A DNA stretch of 64,000 nt from Cyclobacteriaceae bacterium (GCA_026129485.1 JAHCHY010000003.1:124001-188000); one strand, 5' to 3'; positions 27,018 through 36,008 are shown, counted from the stretch's first letter. Made by a program: numbers and translations. Notes: a model not told the origin generated them from the sequence alone.

Positions 27018-27808
27018 ACCTGGCCAGGCTGGAAAAAGACACGATCGACTTATGTACGGAAGTAAGTGAGTTTATGCGGAAAGAGCTGGAGGGGTTCGAT
27101 CTTTCGCGCATTGAGCAAAAAGGAAGCTCCAGCAACCTCGTTTCGTATGTAGATAAGGAATCGGAAAAACGATTGGTTAATCGCTTAAGCGAATTGTTGC
27201 CCGGTTCCGGTTTCCTGGCCGAAGAAGGCACGGATGTAAAAGCAGCTAATGAATACACCTGGATTATTGATCCGCTTGACGGCACCACGAACTACCTGCA
27301 TGGTTTGCCCATCTTTGCCATCAGCATCGGGCTGCAGCAAAAAGACAAAACTGTTTTAGGTATTGTATATGATGTAAGCCACCGCGATTGCTATCATGCT
27401 ATTGAAGGCAGCCCCGCTTATTGTAATGAAAAAGAAATCCGCATTTCTTCCGTATCCACTTTAGAAGAAAGCCTGCTGGCCACGGGGTTCCCGTACTATC
27501 ACACCGATAAAAAAGAAACCTATCTTGAGATCATTAAGCTGTTTTTGGAAAAAACGCATGGCATCCGCAGGCTGGGAAGCGCTGCTATGGACCTGGCTTA
27601 CGTGGCCAGCGGCAAGCTGGAAGGTTTTTTTGAATACAACCTTAAGCCTTGGGATGTTGCCGGTGGCGCTTTCTTAGTGCAGCAAGCCGGTGGAACAGTT
27701 ACCGATTTTTCGGGAGGCAACAATTTTTTACACGGTGGCGAATTATGTGCCGCAGGGAAAATACATCCGCAAATGTTAGCCGAAATTCACAAACGCTGGT
27801 TTGCCTGA
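27014..27808 (+). CDS. Inositol monophosphatase family protein
   Basis: This 264-residue magnesium-dependent phosphatase has the IMPase metal-binding motifs IDPLDGTTNYLHGLP (about residues 87-101) and the C-terminal WDVAGGAFLVQQAGG. An E-E pair in FLAEEGT supplies further ligands. The substrate could be inositol phosphate or, as in SuhB/CysQ relatives, another sugar or nucleotide phosphate. It overlaps the Lnt-like gene by 4 nt (ATGA) and is convergent with an ABC permease gene 1 nt away. Confidence 0.88.
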   Translation: MNLARLEKDTIDLCTEVSEFMRKELEGFDLSRIEQKGSSSNLVSYVDKESEKRLVNRLSELLPGSGFLAEEGTDVKAANEYTWIIDPLDGTTNYLHGLPIFAISIGLQQKDKTVLGIVYDVSHRDCYHAIEGSPAYCNEKEIRISSVSTLEESLLATGFPYYHTDKKETYLEIIKLFLEKTHGIRRLGSAAMDLAYVASGKLEGFFEYNLKPWDVAGGAFLVQQAGGTVTDFSGGNNFLHGGELCAAGKIHPQMLAEIHKRWFA

Positions 27809-27809
27809 T

Positions 27810-30221
27810 TTATTCCGACCGAAGCGATTGCACAGGATTGGCAATCGCAGCTTTAACCGACCGGTACGCTACCGTTACAAGGGCAATCAAAAATGTAATT
27901 CCCAACCCGGTAAGAAAAACAGCCGGCCCTATGGTGATCTTATAGGCAAACTGATCGAGGTATTGATTGGCTGCATACCAGGCTAACGGAGCAGCCATGC
28001 AGAACCCGATAAGAATAAGCTTTATAAATTCTTTCGAGAATAATATTAAAATACTTTCTACCGAAGCGCCTAAAACTTTCCGTACGCCAATCTCTTTGGT
28101 TTTTTGATTCGCCATAAATACGGTTAATCCAAACAAACCAAGACAACCAATAAAGATGGCCAGCGAAGTGAATACCGATAGCATAACAGACATGCGTTGC
28201 TCGCTTTCATAGAATTCTTTGATCTGTTCGTCTAAAAACCGGTAGGAATAAATGTACTCCGGGTAAGCGTGTTCCCACTTTTGCTGTATTTGTTTGAGGG
28301 CATCCGGCATGGATTGCGGGTTAAGCCTGACGGAAAGTGTTCTATAACCGCGAATGCGGTTAAGCATAATGGTTGCCTCCAATGGATTCTGCAATGATAC
28401 CGTGTGAAAATTCTTCACCACACCGCTAACCGGCAATACCTTTCCCCACATGCGTACATTTTTGCCAATTATATCTTCGGCATTGGCAAAACCCGCCACC
28501 TGGGCAAAGCGTTCGTTCACTACAAAAGTCCGGGCCGTATCATAATCGGCTGCACCGGTACCTGCAATCAGCTCCAGGCCATACAGGTCCAGGTAGTTCC
28601 CGTCTATTTGCTTTACCTGCGCACCATAATGTTTATCATCCCCTTCGATCGTGAAATCGGTTGATGACACACTACCCGAAGATGGCGCAGTACTGCTCAG
28701 GCTCGCTGCCTCCACTCCTGCAATGGTCAGCATTTCATCGCGCAGAGTGCGCATTTTACTTACTCCGCCTTCGGCTGTGGGTTGCTCGCCTTCCGGGATA
28801 TGAACGGTTACAATGGCATCTTTGCGGAATCCGAGGTCTTTGTTCCTAAGGTAATTCATCTGGCTGATCAGCACAACCGTTCCGATAATCAGTAATTGTG
28901 AGATCACAAACTGAAGCACAACTAAGCTTCTGCGTAGGTTAAGCCCCGATGATTGAGTAATACGGATTTGATTCTTTAATGCGCTTACCGGGTTAAAAGC
29001 GCTAACCACCAATGCCGGGTAAAAACCGGATAATACCGATACCGCTACCAATGTGGTAACGAGGAACAACCCTATTGCAACATCAGAAGCAAAGTCGAGG
29101 CTGAGGCTTAAATCCAAAAACGGGTTGAGAAAGCTCAACCCTACTTCTGCCAGCACAATGGCCATTATAATGGACACCAACGTTACCAAAAATGTTTCGC
29201 CTAAAAACTGAATCACTAACTGCGGCCTGGAGCTTCCCAATGATTTACGAATGCCTACTTCCTTCGAGCGTTTAACCGCCTCGGCTGTGGTTAAGTTTAT
29301 AAAGTTGATGCAGGCTGTAAGCAGCAGGAATATGCCGATAATGCCAAGCGCAAGCAGCATTGAGCTACCGACCGTATTGTAGTTATAATTACCAAACCGG
29401 TCGTCAACGTGAATTTCACTGAACGGCTGAAGCACAAAAGCCACGTTATCAGGATTGCGGGTTGCATCGCCTAAGTATTTGGTTACAAAGGCCGGCATGC
29501 GGGCTTCGATGTCGGCAATGATGCTGCCTTCTTTCAAGGTGAAATAGCAATGGTCATCGCTCCATATCCCGGTCCATGCGCTTTCGTCCCTCTCCTTCTT
29601 TACCGTGATGTAGGAAGCGAGGATATCGAAAGGCAGATCCGTATTGTTGGGATAATCTTCCATAATAGCGGTTACTCTGAAATCCTTGTTATCATATTGC
29701 AGCACCTGGCCGATGGCATCTTCCTTACCAAAATATTTAACGGCCGAACGCTTCGATAAAATCACTTCATTAGGCTCGTCCAATCCCTTCTCCCCATCGC
29801 CCATCAGGATTTTCCTGTCGAATACTTTAAAGAAATTCGGCTGCGCATAAGCTACCCCGCGTTCTTCATTGTATTTTTTGGGTTCACCCGCTTCCTGCGG
29901 AATTACAATAAAGCTTCCGTGTCTGTAAGAAATAAAGGTAACTTCTTCGGCTTCGGGAAAGTCGTTTCGGAATACTTCCGGAAAACCGGGATAAACCCCG
30001 GATGTATAATTCTTGCCATGGTTACCATCCGATTGTACATTGGCCCTGTAAATGCGGTGGTAGTTGCTATGAAATGTATCAAAGCTTTTGTGGTGGCGTA
30101 CCATCAAAAAAAGAATAAGGCTTGTGGCCAGCCCCAGCGTAAGCCCGCCAATATTTAACAAGGTAGTGGCACGCTGACGAAGTAAGTTTCGGAGGGCGGT
30201 TTTAAAATAGTTTTTTAACAT
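27810..30221 (-). CDS. FtsX/MacB-type ABC transporter permease (large, stand-alone)
   Basis: This 803-residue protein belongs to the FtsX-like permease family that is greatly expanded in Cytophagales. It has an N-terminal helix (about 21-41), a MacB periplasmic core, and three FtsX-type helices (about 285-400). A second periplasmic region and the final FtsX block follow (about 680-800, with FMANQKTKEIGVRKVLGASVESIL), and the C-terminus is PVQSLRSE. It has no ATPase domain. Upstream on the minus strand are a GTCCG-ATTA-CGGAC hairpin and a -24/-12-like element. Confidence 0.88.
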   Translation of the reverse strand: MLKNYFKTALRNLLRQRATTLLNIGGLTLGLATSLILFLMVRHHKSFDTFHSNYHRIYRANVQSDGNHGKNYTSGVYPGFPEVFRNDFPEAEEVTFISYRHGSFIVIPQEAGEPKKYNEERGVAYAQPNFFKVFDRKILMGDGEKGLDEPNEVILSKRSAVKYFGKEDAIGQVLQYDNKDFRVTAIMEDYPNNTDLPFDILASYITVKKERDESAWTGIWSDDHCYFTLKEGSIIADIEARMPAFVTKYLGDATRNPDNVAFVLQPFSEIHVDDRFGNYNYNTVGSSMLLALGIIGIFLLLTACINFINLTTAEAVKRSKEVGIRKSLGSSRPQLVIQFLGETFLVTLVSIIMAIVLAEVGLSFLNPFLDLSLSLDFASDVAIGLFLVTTLVAVSVLSGFYPALVVSAFNPVSALKNQIRITQSSGLNLRRSLVVLQFVISQLLIIGTVVLISQMNYLRNKDLGFRKDAIVTVHIPEGEQPTAEGGVSKMRTLRDEMLTIAGVEAASLSSTAPSSGSVSSTDFTIEGDDKHYGAQVKQIDGNYLDLYGLELIAGTGAADYDTARTFVVNERFAQVAGFANAEDIIGKNVRMWGKVLPVSGVVKNFHTVSLQNPLEATIMLNRIRGYRTLSVRLNPQSMPDALKQIQQKWEHAYPEYIYSYRFLDEQIKEFYESEQRMSVMLSVFTSLAIFIGCLGLFGLTVFMANQKTKEIGVRKVLGASVESILILFSKEFIKLILIGFCMAAPLAWYAANQYLDQFAYKITIGPAVFLTGLGITFLIALVTVAYRSVKAAIANPVQSLRSE

Positions 30222-30277
30222 GGCTCATCCTGGTTTGAGGTTTAGATGCGCTGACGGCACCGGAAAGTTGAAATGCC

Positions 30278-30371
30278 TGCCAAGATTTATGCCACCTGCT
30301 TTTTATAATAGAAATGAAGCTTTTACGCGGCCGGCTGTACAAAAACGCTGACTTTCGTCCGATTACGGACG
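30278..30371 (-). promoter_or_regulatory. Candidate control region of the FtsX-type permease
   Basis: On the minus strand, TGGCATAAATCTTGGCA (plus 30278-30294) resembles a -24/-12 element with one extra spacer base. CGTCCG-ATTA-CGGACG (30356-30371) is a 6-bp perfect dyad with a 4-nt loop. Together they look like a sigma-54-type promoter with an activator or repressor site, but the promoter match is imperfect. Confidence 0.3.
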
Positions 30372-30427
30372 GGACAAGGAACCCTTGCATGTGCGAAATT
30401 TTCAAATCGGTTGATTAGCTTTACAGC

Positions 30428-30592
30428 ATGGTGCAACAACTGCTTATTGCCGCATTATTCTTAGCCGCGCTTTTCTATCTCAGCCGTATGGCCTGGCGCA
30501 CCTGGCGTGCTAAAAATACCTGCGAAGCCGGATGCGGCAAATGCAGCGCAGCCAATCCGGATGTTGGGCGCAAGCCGTTTGGGGCGAAATGA
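30428..30592 (+). CDS. FeoB-associated-like Cys-rich small membrane protein
   Basis: A 54-residue gene begins with one transmembrane helix (LLIAALFLAALFYLSRMAW), then a basic stretch and a cysteine cluster CEAGCGKCSAANPD. The helix plus CxxxCxxC pattern is that of the small FeoB-associated Cys-rich proteins. No feoA or feoB is nearby in the window, so any iron link is inference. A decayed copy lies at about 30893-31001, showing that this small gene has been duplicated. Confidence 0.6.
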   Translation: MVQQLLIAALFLAALFYLSRMAWRTWRAKNTCEAGCGKCSAANPDVGRKPFGAK

Positions 30593-30645
30593 CTACTGAA
30601 TGAGCGAAATGGAATTTGGACATCATACATACAATTGAATCAGAT

Positions 30646-30817
30646 ATGAATTTCACCAAGTTAGTTCCCAATGTGTTTTATGTAGACATTATGGACGGGC
30701 TAAGACTATTTGTCGATTGCCTTGAATTTAAGATTGTACACGGTTCGTCCATGGAAAGCAAAAGAGTTTGCGCTCATGGACAAGCAATTGGGTGTAATTA
30801 TTCAGCAATGGGGCTAA
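30646..30817 (+). pseudogene. Internally deleted VOC (glyoxalase-like) gene remnant
   Basis: The first part (MNFTKLVPNVFYVDIMDGLR) is the typical N-terminus of a VOC-family protein. From about 30745 a different frame encodes RPWKAKEFALMDKQLGVIIQ and QWG-stop, the typical C-terminus. The middle (about 60-70 residues) is missing and the frames do not match, so this is a deletion-derived pseudogene. Confidence 0.65.
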
Positions 30818-30843
30818 GTTTCCAAGCAGGGTCAGCGGATTTC

Positions 30844-30897
30844 GCGCCCACACTTTTGTCCCTTCCGTACAATTTTTTCACATCTCTATCTCATTTA
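30844..30897 (-). pseudogene. Fragment copy of the radical SAM gene 3' end
   Basis: About 50 nt match 33751-33803, the 3' end of the radical SAM gene, with roughly eight mismatches. On the minus strand it reads EIEM-stop-KNCTEGTKVWA, where the intact gene has EIEMCRNCTEGTKVWA; the Cys codon is a stop here. The flank at 30818-30840 also resembles 33668-33690. Confidence 0.65.
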
Positions 30898-31001
30898 TCC
30901 TGGCCGCGCTTTTCTATCTCGGCCGTATGGCTGGCGCGCTTGACGTGCAAAAAATAGCTGCGAAGCCGGATGCGGCAAATACAGTGCAGCCAATCCGGAT
31001 G
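30893..31001 (+). pseudogene. Decayed copy of the Cys-rich small membrane protein gene
   Basis: The stretch is clearly similar to 30453-30566 (shared CCGCGCTTTTCTATCTC and CGAAGCCGGATGCGGCAAAT) but carries small indels, and the frame breaks at a TAG. It follows directly on the radical SAM tail fragment. Confidence 0.7.
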
Positions 31002-31078
31002 ATGTAGCGAGGCGTATGAAAGAAGTAGGTAAAGCGAAGGCTCTTGCTGAGAACTGGGTAAAGGCGGTTATTCTCTCT

Positions 31079-33508
31079 TTACTCTGAACGTAAACTTTTC
31101 ACTGGGTCTGTCAGCGATGTCTTTATTGATTGAAAACTTATAGTTATTAATGTTATCAACAGAATTGTTATTAATGGGATGGCAAATATCCGCCAGTCCA
31201 AATCTGTCTTGAAAGCAAAATCGTCTAACCAATTTGTCATGATGAAATAACCAATCGGAGCGGCTATGATAAATGAAACTAATACAAGTTTTACATAGTA
31301 ACTTGATAAAAGTCTTAAAATGTCAATTAGTGTTGCTCCCAATATCTTTCTAATTCCAATTTCTTTAGTCCGTTGCATGAGCATGTGAGAAGAAATTCCA
31401 AAAAGTCCGATGCAAGCGATGAAAATACTCAACGAAGTGAACAACGTAAATAACTCTCCGAATTTCTGGTCTTGTTTGTAATGCTCATTAAAGAAATCGT
31501 CCAGGAAAAAATATTCAAATGGATTATCTTCAAATGTTTTAGTCCACTGTTCTTTGATAACCGAAATTGATTGTTGCAGATTACCAGAAGGAATGCTGAC
31601 CGCAAAATAATCCAACGCTCTTGGTAATAATTGATAGAAAGTTGGTTTGATTGTTTGTTTTAAAGATTCCTGATGATAATTTTTAACAACACCAATAATT
31701 TCTTTCTTGCTGTTATCGTAGAATACAAGATTTTTCCCAATGGCATGTTCTGGTTTTTCAAATCCCAATTGTTTACACGCTTCTTCATTAAGAATAACAG
31801 CATTAAGCTGGTCGGTTCTGTGTTCTTCTGAAAAATTCCGTCCTACCAAAAATTGTACTTTAAATACAGGGAAATATTCGTAATCAATTCCTGCCATATA
31901 AAGTGCATGAACTTTGTTAGATTCAGCGTCTTCTCTTCTAAATCCTTCTGTTCCCCAAATCAATTCTTTTCCGGGAATGTGCGATATGGATGCAACATTG
32001 AAAGACTGATAAGACGATAATAAACTACTGAAAGTTTTTACTTTGTTATAATATCCTGAGTCAATCACATAAGTTACTAATTCGTCAGACCAGTTCTCTT
32101 TTGGTATGTTTGGAGATTTGACAACGACAATTCCGTTAATGTCAATGCCCAAATTACTGTTTCTCATGAAGTTCATTTGTTTGTAAATCACCAATGTTCC
32201 TATGATGAGAAACACAGTTATTGAAAACTGAAAAATCATGAGCGCTTTATTGAACGAAGTTCTACTCGTTGCTGAATTACTTAATATTCCTTTCAGTGCG
32301 TTGACTGGTTTGAATTTGGAATAAACAAGTGCTGGATAAAGTCCAGTTACAATTGTGCCAATGATTATTATTGTCGACAGCCCAAGCCAAAAATTTAAGT
32401 CAATCAACAAATCATCGAAAAACAATTGTTTTCCTGACAACTCACTGATGTATGGAGTTAATAATTTGGCTAAGCAAACAGCAATTGTAACACTTAGAAT
32501 ATTGTACAAAGAAGATTCAAGTAAAAATTGTTTGATTAAGCTAAACGTATCTGAACCAATCACTTTTCTAATTCCAATCTCTTTTAATCGTTCGGTTGAT
32601 TTTGCCAACGAAAGATTTACATAATTAATCCATGCAATCACCAAAATGAAACAACCAATTAAAATCAAAAATAATAATGAATTATAGTTTCCATTTGGAC
32701 TTAATTCTTCGTTCAAATCAGAATAAAGATGTATATCTCTCAAAGACTGTGCAGTCAAAATAACTTTGACATTAAAATCCTTCTTTGTGTTTGCTTGAGT
32801 CAATTCATTTATTTTTCGAGTAAACTCTGATACTGAAGTATTCTCTTTCAACTTTACATACGTGTAAGACCCAGTAAATTCCCAACTCGTGTCATCGTTA
32901 TGAATATCATTATCAATGATTAAAATATCGTAAGTCATGTGAGAATTGACAGGTGTATCTTTAAATACACCCATAATTTTCTTTTCATACTTGTCGTCTC
33001 CAAGACTTATTGAAACAATATTATTTATCGGGTGAACTTTGTTAAAATGCTTTTCTGCAATTGATTCAGAAATCAAAACTCCGTCTCCAGTTGATGAACC
33101 TCTCAAAATAATCGGAGTAAATATTTTTGTAAATGAAGTATCAATTGCAAAAACTTTGTCTGAATTAAACTTGACTGCATTCTCTGAACTTATCGTTACC
33201 TTGTCAATTGGGTAAAATGCTGTAACAATTTCAACTTCGGGAATTTCTGTTTTCAGAACATCATGCAATGCGGCTGGCGATTTGGCAATATTATCTGTTC
33301 GTTTGCCGTCAAGAAATTTTTGAAAACTGATTCTGTAAATCCTATCAGCGTCTTTATGGAAATTATCGTAGCTTAATTCTAAAGACGAATACTGGTAAAT
33401 GAAAATACATGCGACTAATCCTAATGATAGACCAAGTATGTTTATGACTGAAAAGATTTTATTCCTAAAAAAATTCCTGAGTACGATTTTTGGATAAATA
33501 GTCAACAT
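31079..33508 (-). CDS. FtsX/MacB-type ABC transporter permease, AT-rich
   Basis: This 809-residue stand-alone permease has the same architecture as the 27810-30221 gene: helix 1 near residue 20, MacB core, FtsX helices around 285-400 and 685-800 with LMQRTKEIGIRKILGATLIDIL, and the same C-terminal PVKSLRSE. Its base composition is visibly poorer in G+C than its sibling's and it uses many AT-ending codons. Combined with flanking gene debris, this suggests recent acquisition. No ATPase is encoded with it. The substrate is unknown. Confidence 0.88.
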   Translation of the reverse strand: MLTIYPKIVLRNFFRNKIFSVINILGLSLGLVACIFIYQYSSLELSYDNFHKDADRIYRISFQKFLDGKRTDNIAKSPAALHDVLKTEIPEVEIVTAFYPIDKVTISSENAVKFNSDKVFAIDTSFTKIFTPIILRGSSTGDGVLISESIAEKHFNKVHPINNIVSISLGDDKYEKKIMGVFKDTPVNSHMTYDILIIDNDIHNDDTSWEFTGSYTYVKLKENTSVSEFTRKINELTQANTKKDFNVKVILTAQSLRDIHLYSDLNEELSPNGNYNSLLFLILIGCFILVIAWINYVNLSLAKSTERLKEIGIRKVIGSDTFSLIKQFLLESSLYNILSVTIAVCLAKLLTPYISELSGKQLFFDDLLIDLNFWLGLSTIIIIGTIVTGLYPALVYSKFKPVNALKGILSNSATSRTSFNKALMIFQFSITVFLIIGTLVIYKQMNFMRNSNLGIDINGIVVVKSPNIPKENWSDELVTYVIDSGYYNKVKTFSSLLSSYQSFNVASISHIPGKELIWGTEGFRREDAESNKVHALYMAGIDYEYFPVFKVQFLVGRNFSEEHRTDQLNAVILNEEACKQLGFEKPEHAIGKNLVFYDNSKKEIIGVVKNYHQESLKQTIKPTFYQLLPRALDYFAVSIPSGNLQQSISVIKEQWTKTFEDNPFEYFFLDDFFNEHYKQDQKFGELFTLFTSLSIFIACIGLFGISSHMLMQRTKEIGIRKILGATLIDILRLLSSYYVKLVLVSFIIAAPIGYFIMTNWLDDFAFKTDLDWRIFAIPLITILLITLITISFQSIKTSLTDPVKSLRSE

Positions 33509-33581
33509 TTTGTTAAATCTTTTCTATCAAAATCTATTTGTTAACTTAATCTTAGTTGTCGGTCCATTGCTTACAACGTTA

Positions 33582-33608
33582 GCTATAAGCCACTCCGTGG
33601 CTTATAGC
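33582..33608. repeat. Perfect hairpin GCTATAAGCCAC-TCC-GTGGCTTATAGC
   Basis: A 12-bp perfect inverted repeat with a 3-nt loop stands upstream of the AT-rich permease, preceded by TTACAACGTTA. It marks the point where AT-rich sequence gives way to normal composition. It might be a recombination-site remnant or a terminator-like hairpin; no T run follows. Confidence 0.6.
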
Positions 33609-33676
33609 CTCAATTGGATTCCAAGATACAACCCAGATTCACGTAATCCAACGAACTGACTTAGCTTGCTTCCAAA

Positions 33677-33700
33677 GCAGGGTCTGCGGAGCGACCCTGC
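33677..33700. repeat. Hairpin GCAGGGTC / GACCCTGC
   Basis: Perfect 8-bp arms enclose an 8-nt loop (TGCGGAGC). The left part recurs in degraded form at 30826-30840. It lies just after the 3' end of the radical SAM gene and could help end its transcript. Confidence 0.5.
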
Positions 33701-33748
33701 GCTAATCCATATACACTTTATGCAACGCCTCCCGGGTTGGCTTTTTTA

Positions 33749-34780
33749 TTAAGCCCACACCTTTGTCCCTTCCGTACAATTCCTGCACATTTCAATTTCA
33801 TCGCGCGAGCGAAGCAACGTAGCGCGAAAATCATTATACTTTTGGCTTTGCCAGATCTCTTTAAACGATTGCGTTTGCAGATCGCCCATCACATAGTGCG
33901 CGTCTTTATCAAAGCAGCAGGGCACCACTTTGCCATCCCAGGTAATTACACAGCTTTGCCACATCTTCCAGCAATGGCTGGCCAATTCATTTTTTATAGA
34001 GTAGATGTTGTTTCCATTTTTTTGATAGCGGGAGTATTTATCGATAGCAGGTATCAGGTCTGAGCCGTTTTTGTAATCGTAAATCTGCGCGGTCTTTAAT
34101 GCCACATGATCTACACCAATTTCTTTGGCCAGTTTATGTACTTCTTCTATTTGATGTTCATTTGGTTTTACCACCAGGAACTGGAACACTACAAACGGAG
34201 TTACCGATTTTAGTTCTTTCTTCCAGCGTATAATGTTCCGCGCACCTTCAATTACTTTATCCAGCTTTCCTCCTACCCGGTATGCCTCGTAGGTTTCCTG
34301 CGTGGTGCCATCTATTGAGATGATCAGCCGGTCTAACCCTGATTCAATGGTTTTTTTAGCCATTGAATCATTTAAATAATGTGCGTTGGTGGATGTAGCC
34401 GTATAAATATTTTTACCGGAAGCATATTTTACCAGCTCCAGGAACTGCGGATGCAAATACGGCTCGCCCTGAAAATAAAAAGTGAGATAAGAAAGCGAAG
34501 GCGCCAATTCGTCAATCACTTTTTTAAACAAGTCGGCTTTTAACATGCCGGTAGGCCGTGTAAATGAACGCAATCCCGAAGGGCATTCCGGGCAGCGTAA
34601 ATTGCATGAAGTAGTAGGCTCAATGGAAATGCTGGTGGGTAATGCCCAATGACCGGGCCTTTTGCTGATGCGCGAATAATGATAGCTGGATAACACTTTG
34701 GCAGCATTGTAGGCGCGGGTTGCAGTAGTTTTTCGCAACAGGTTCAGGGTATCGTTAAGATTTCCGCGCAACGCATCCAT
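33749..34780 (-). CDS. Radical SAM protein with SPASM domain
   Basis: This 343-residue enzyme has the radical SAM cluster C59-x3-C63-x2-C66 (SCNLRCPEC), which binds the [4Fe-4S] cluster that cleaves S-adenosylmethionine. FYFQGEPYLHP and SIDGTTQETYEAYRVGG follow. A C-terminal SPASM-type cysteine set (CWKMWQSC, VPCCFDKD, CRNCTEG) should bind one or two extra Fe-S clusters. Such proteins modify peptides or act as anaerobic maturases. No precursor peptide is evident nearby, so the substrate is unknown. A broken copy of its 3' end sits at 30844-30897. Confidence 0.9.
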   Translation of the reverse strand: MDALRGNLNDTLNLLRKTTATRAYNAAKVLSSYHYSRISKRPGHWALPTSISIEPTTSCNLRCPECPSGLRSFTRPTGMLKADLFKKVIDELAPSLSYLTFYFQGEPYLHPQFLELVKYASGKNIYTATSTNAHYLNDSMAKKTIESGLDRLIISIDGTTQETYEAYRVGGKLDKVIEGARNIIRWKKELKSVTPFVVFQFLVVKPNEHQIEEVHKLAKEIGVDHVALKTAQIYDYKNGSDLIPAIDKYSRYQKNGNNIYSIKNELASHCWKMWQSCVITWDGKVVPCCFDKDAHYVMGDLQTQSFKEIWQSQKYNDFRATLLRSRDEIEMCRNCTEGTKVWA

Positions 34781-34838
34781 TGCTCAAAATTACTTTTTGA
34801 AAACCGATTGTCTATCTTTCGGGACACTTAATTTAACC

Positions 34839-36008
34839 ATGCAGCGAATAGTTCCGGTTATTGTCTTATTTCTGTTATCCTTTAGCCTGCGGGGGCAGGA
34901 GCTTTCGCTATCCGGTCAGGCCGAAATATCCATCATAACCTGCGGGCCCGATCCCAACGAAGTTTACAGCGCATTCGGGCATAGCGCTGTGCGCATAATT
35001 GATCCGGCAAACGGTATTGATTATGCCTTTAATTACGGGGTATTTGATTTCGACCAGCCCAATTTCTATCTCAACTTTGCACGCGGCCGGAATTATTACA
35101 TGCTGGCCGTTTACAAGTACGAAAACTTTGAGTGGGCCTATAAGCGCGATGGCCGTTTTATTCATGAGCAGGTTTTGCAGCTAACACCCGCACAGCGTGA
35201 TAGGATTTATAATTTCCTAATGTGGAATGCGCAGCCCGAAAACCGTACCTACCGCTACGATTATTATCATGATAACTGCGCTACGCGCATTCGCGATGTA
35301 GTGATCAGCCAGCTTGGCGAAGATTTAATTATTGACAGTACATTTCTAAAGCCGGAACATTCCTTCCGGCAAAAAACAGGTGAATACTTGGAGCATTTAC
35401 CCTGGGGCGATTTGGGAATTGATATTTGTTTGGGTCTGCCGATTGATCGTACCATGTATGCTTCCGAGTATATGTTTCTGCCCGACTACCTTGAAAGTTT
35501 TGTTGACCACATGAAAATAAAATCGGATAGCAGCATTGTTCCATTGGTAAAAGAAAAGAGAGCAGGGAACACCCAAACCGCTGAAGCCCGGGACTCGCTC
35601 ATTCACCCCTGGGTTGCTTTTGGCGCATTGCTTATCCTGACTTTACTAATCAGCTTTTACGATTGGAAAAGAAAAAACCTGAGCCGCTGGTTTGATGTTG
35701 TACTGTTTGGCATAGTTGGCCTGATCGGGATATTACTGTTTACACTCTGGCTGTTTACCGATCATCATGATGCCGCAAAAAACTTTAACCTGCTGTGGGC
35801 AATGCCGCTCCATTTCTTTGCTGCTTTGTTTCTATTCAAAAAGCAACCGCCACAATGGCTACAGAAATATTTTTTGTTTACAGCAGCATTAAACGTTATG
35901 GTTATCCTCTTCTGGTGGTTCCTGCCCCAAACCATCAATCCGTTTTTACTTCCCGTAATGCTGGCATTGGCCATACGAGGGTGGATGCTGGCAAAACGCG
36001 CCAGTTAA
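34839..36008 (+). CDS. lnb: DUF4105 protein, candidate lipoprotein N-acyltransferase Lnb
   Basis: From ATG 34839 the product is 389 residues with a signal peptide (MQRIVPVIVLFLLSFSLRGQ). The N-terminal periplasmic DUF4105 domain has ITCGPDPNEVYSAFGHSAVRI with a conserved His, and YYHDNCATRIRD with a conserved Cys. Five C-terminal helices follow (about 266-385). This two-part layout is that of Lnb, the Bacteroides enzyme reported to add the third acyl chain to lipoproteins. Assignment is by architecture and motif. It is convergent with the next gene, sharing the TTAA of both stop codons. Confidence 0.8.
   Translation: MQRIVPVIVLFLLSFSLRGQELSLSGQAEISIITCGPDPNEVYSAFGHSAVRIIDPANGIDYAFNYGVFDFDQPNFYLNFARGRNYYMLAVYKYENFEWAYKRDGRFIHEQVLQLTPAQRDRIYNFLMWNAQPENRTYRYDYYHDNCATRIRDVVISQLGEDLIIDSTFLKPEHSFRQKTGEYLEHLPWGDLGIDICLGLPIDRTMYASEYMFLPDYLESFVDHMKIKSDSSIVPLVKEKRAGNTQTAEARDSLIHPWVAFGALLILTLLISFYDWKRKNLSRWFDVVLFGIVGLIGILLFTLWLFTDHHDAAKNFNLLWAMPLHFFAALFLFKKQPPQWLQKYFLFTAALNVMVILFWWFLPQTINPFLLPVMLALAIRGWMLAKRAS

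Noticed and set aside
30616-30957. 113-codon open frame taken as an intact gene
   Set aside because: It only starts like a VOC protein and then runs through unrelated fragments; the real VOC C-terminus is in another frame.
33582-33608. Integron attC site
   Set aside because: The hairpin and the AACGTT next to it are suggestive, but the spacing of the conserved R boxes does not fit and no integrase or other cassette is visible; kept only as a possibility in the findings.
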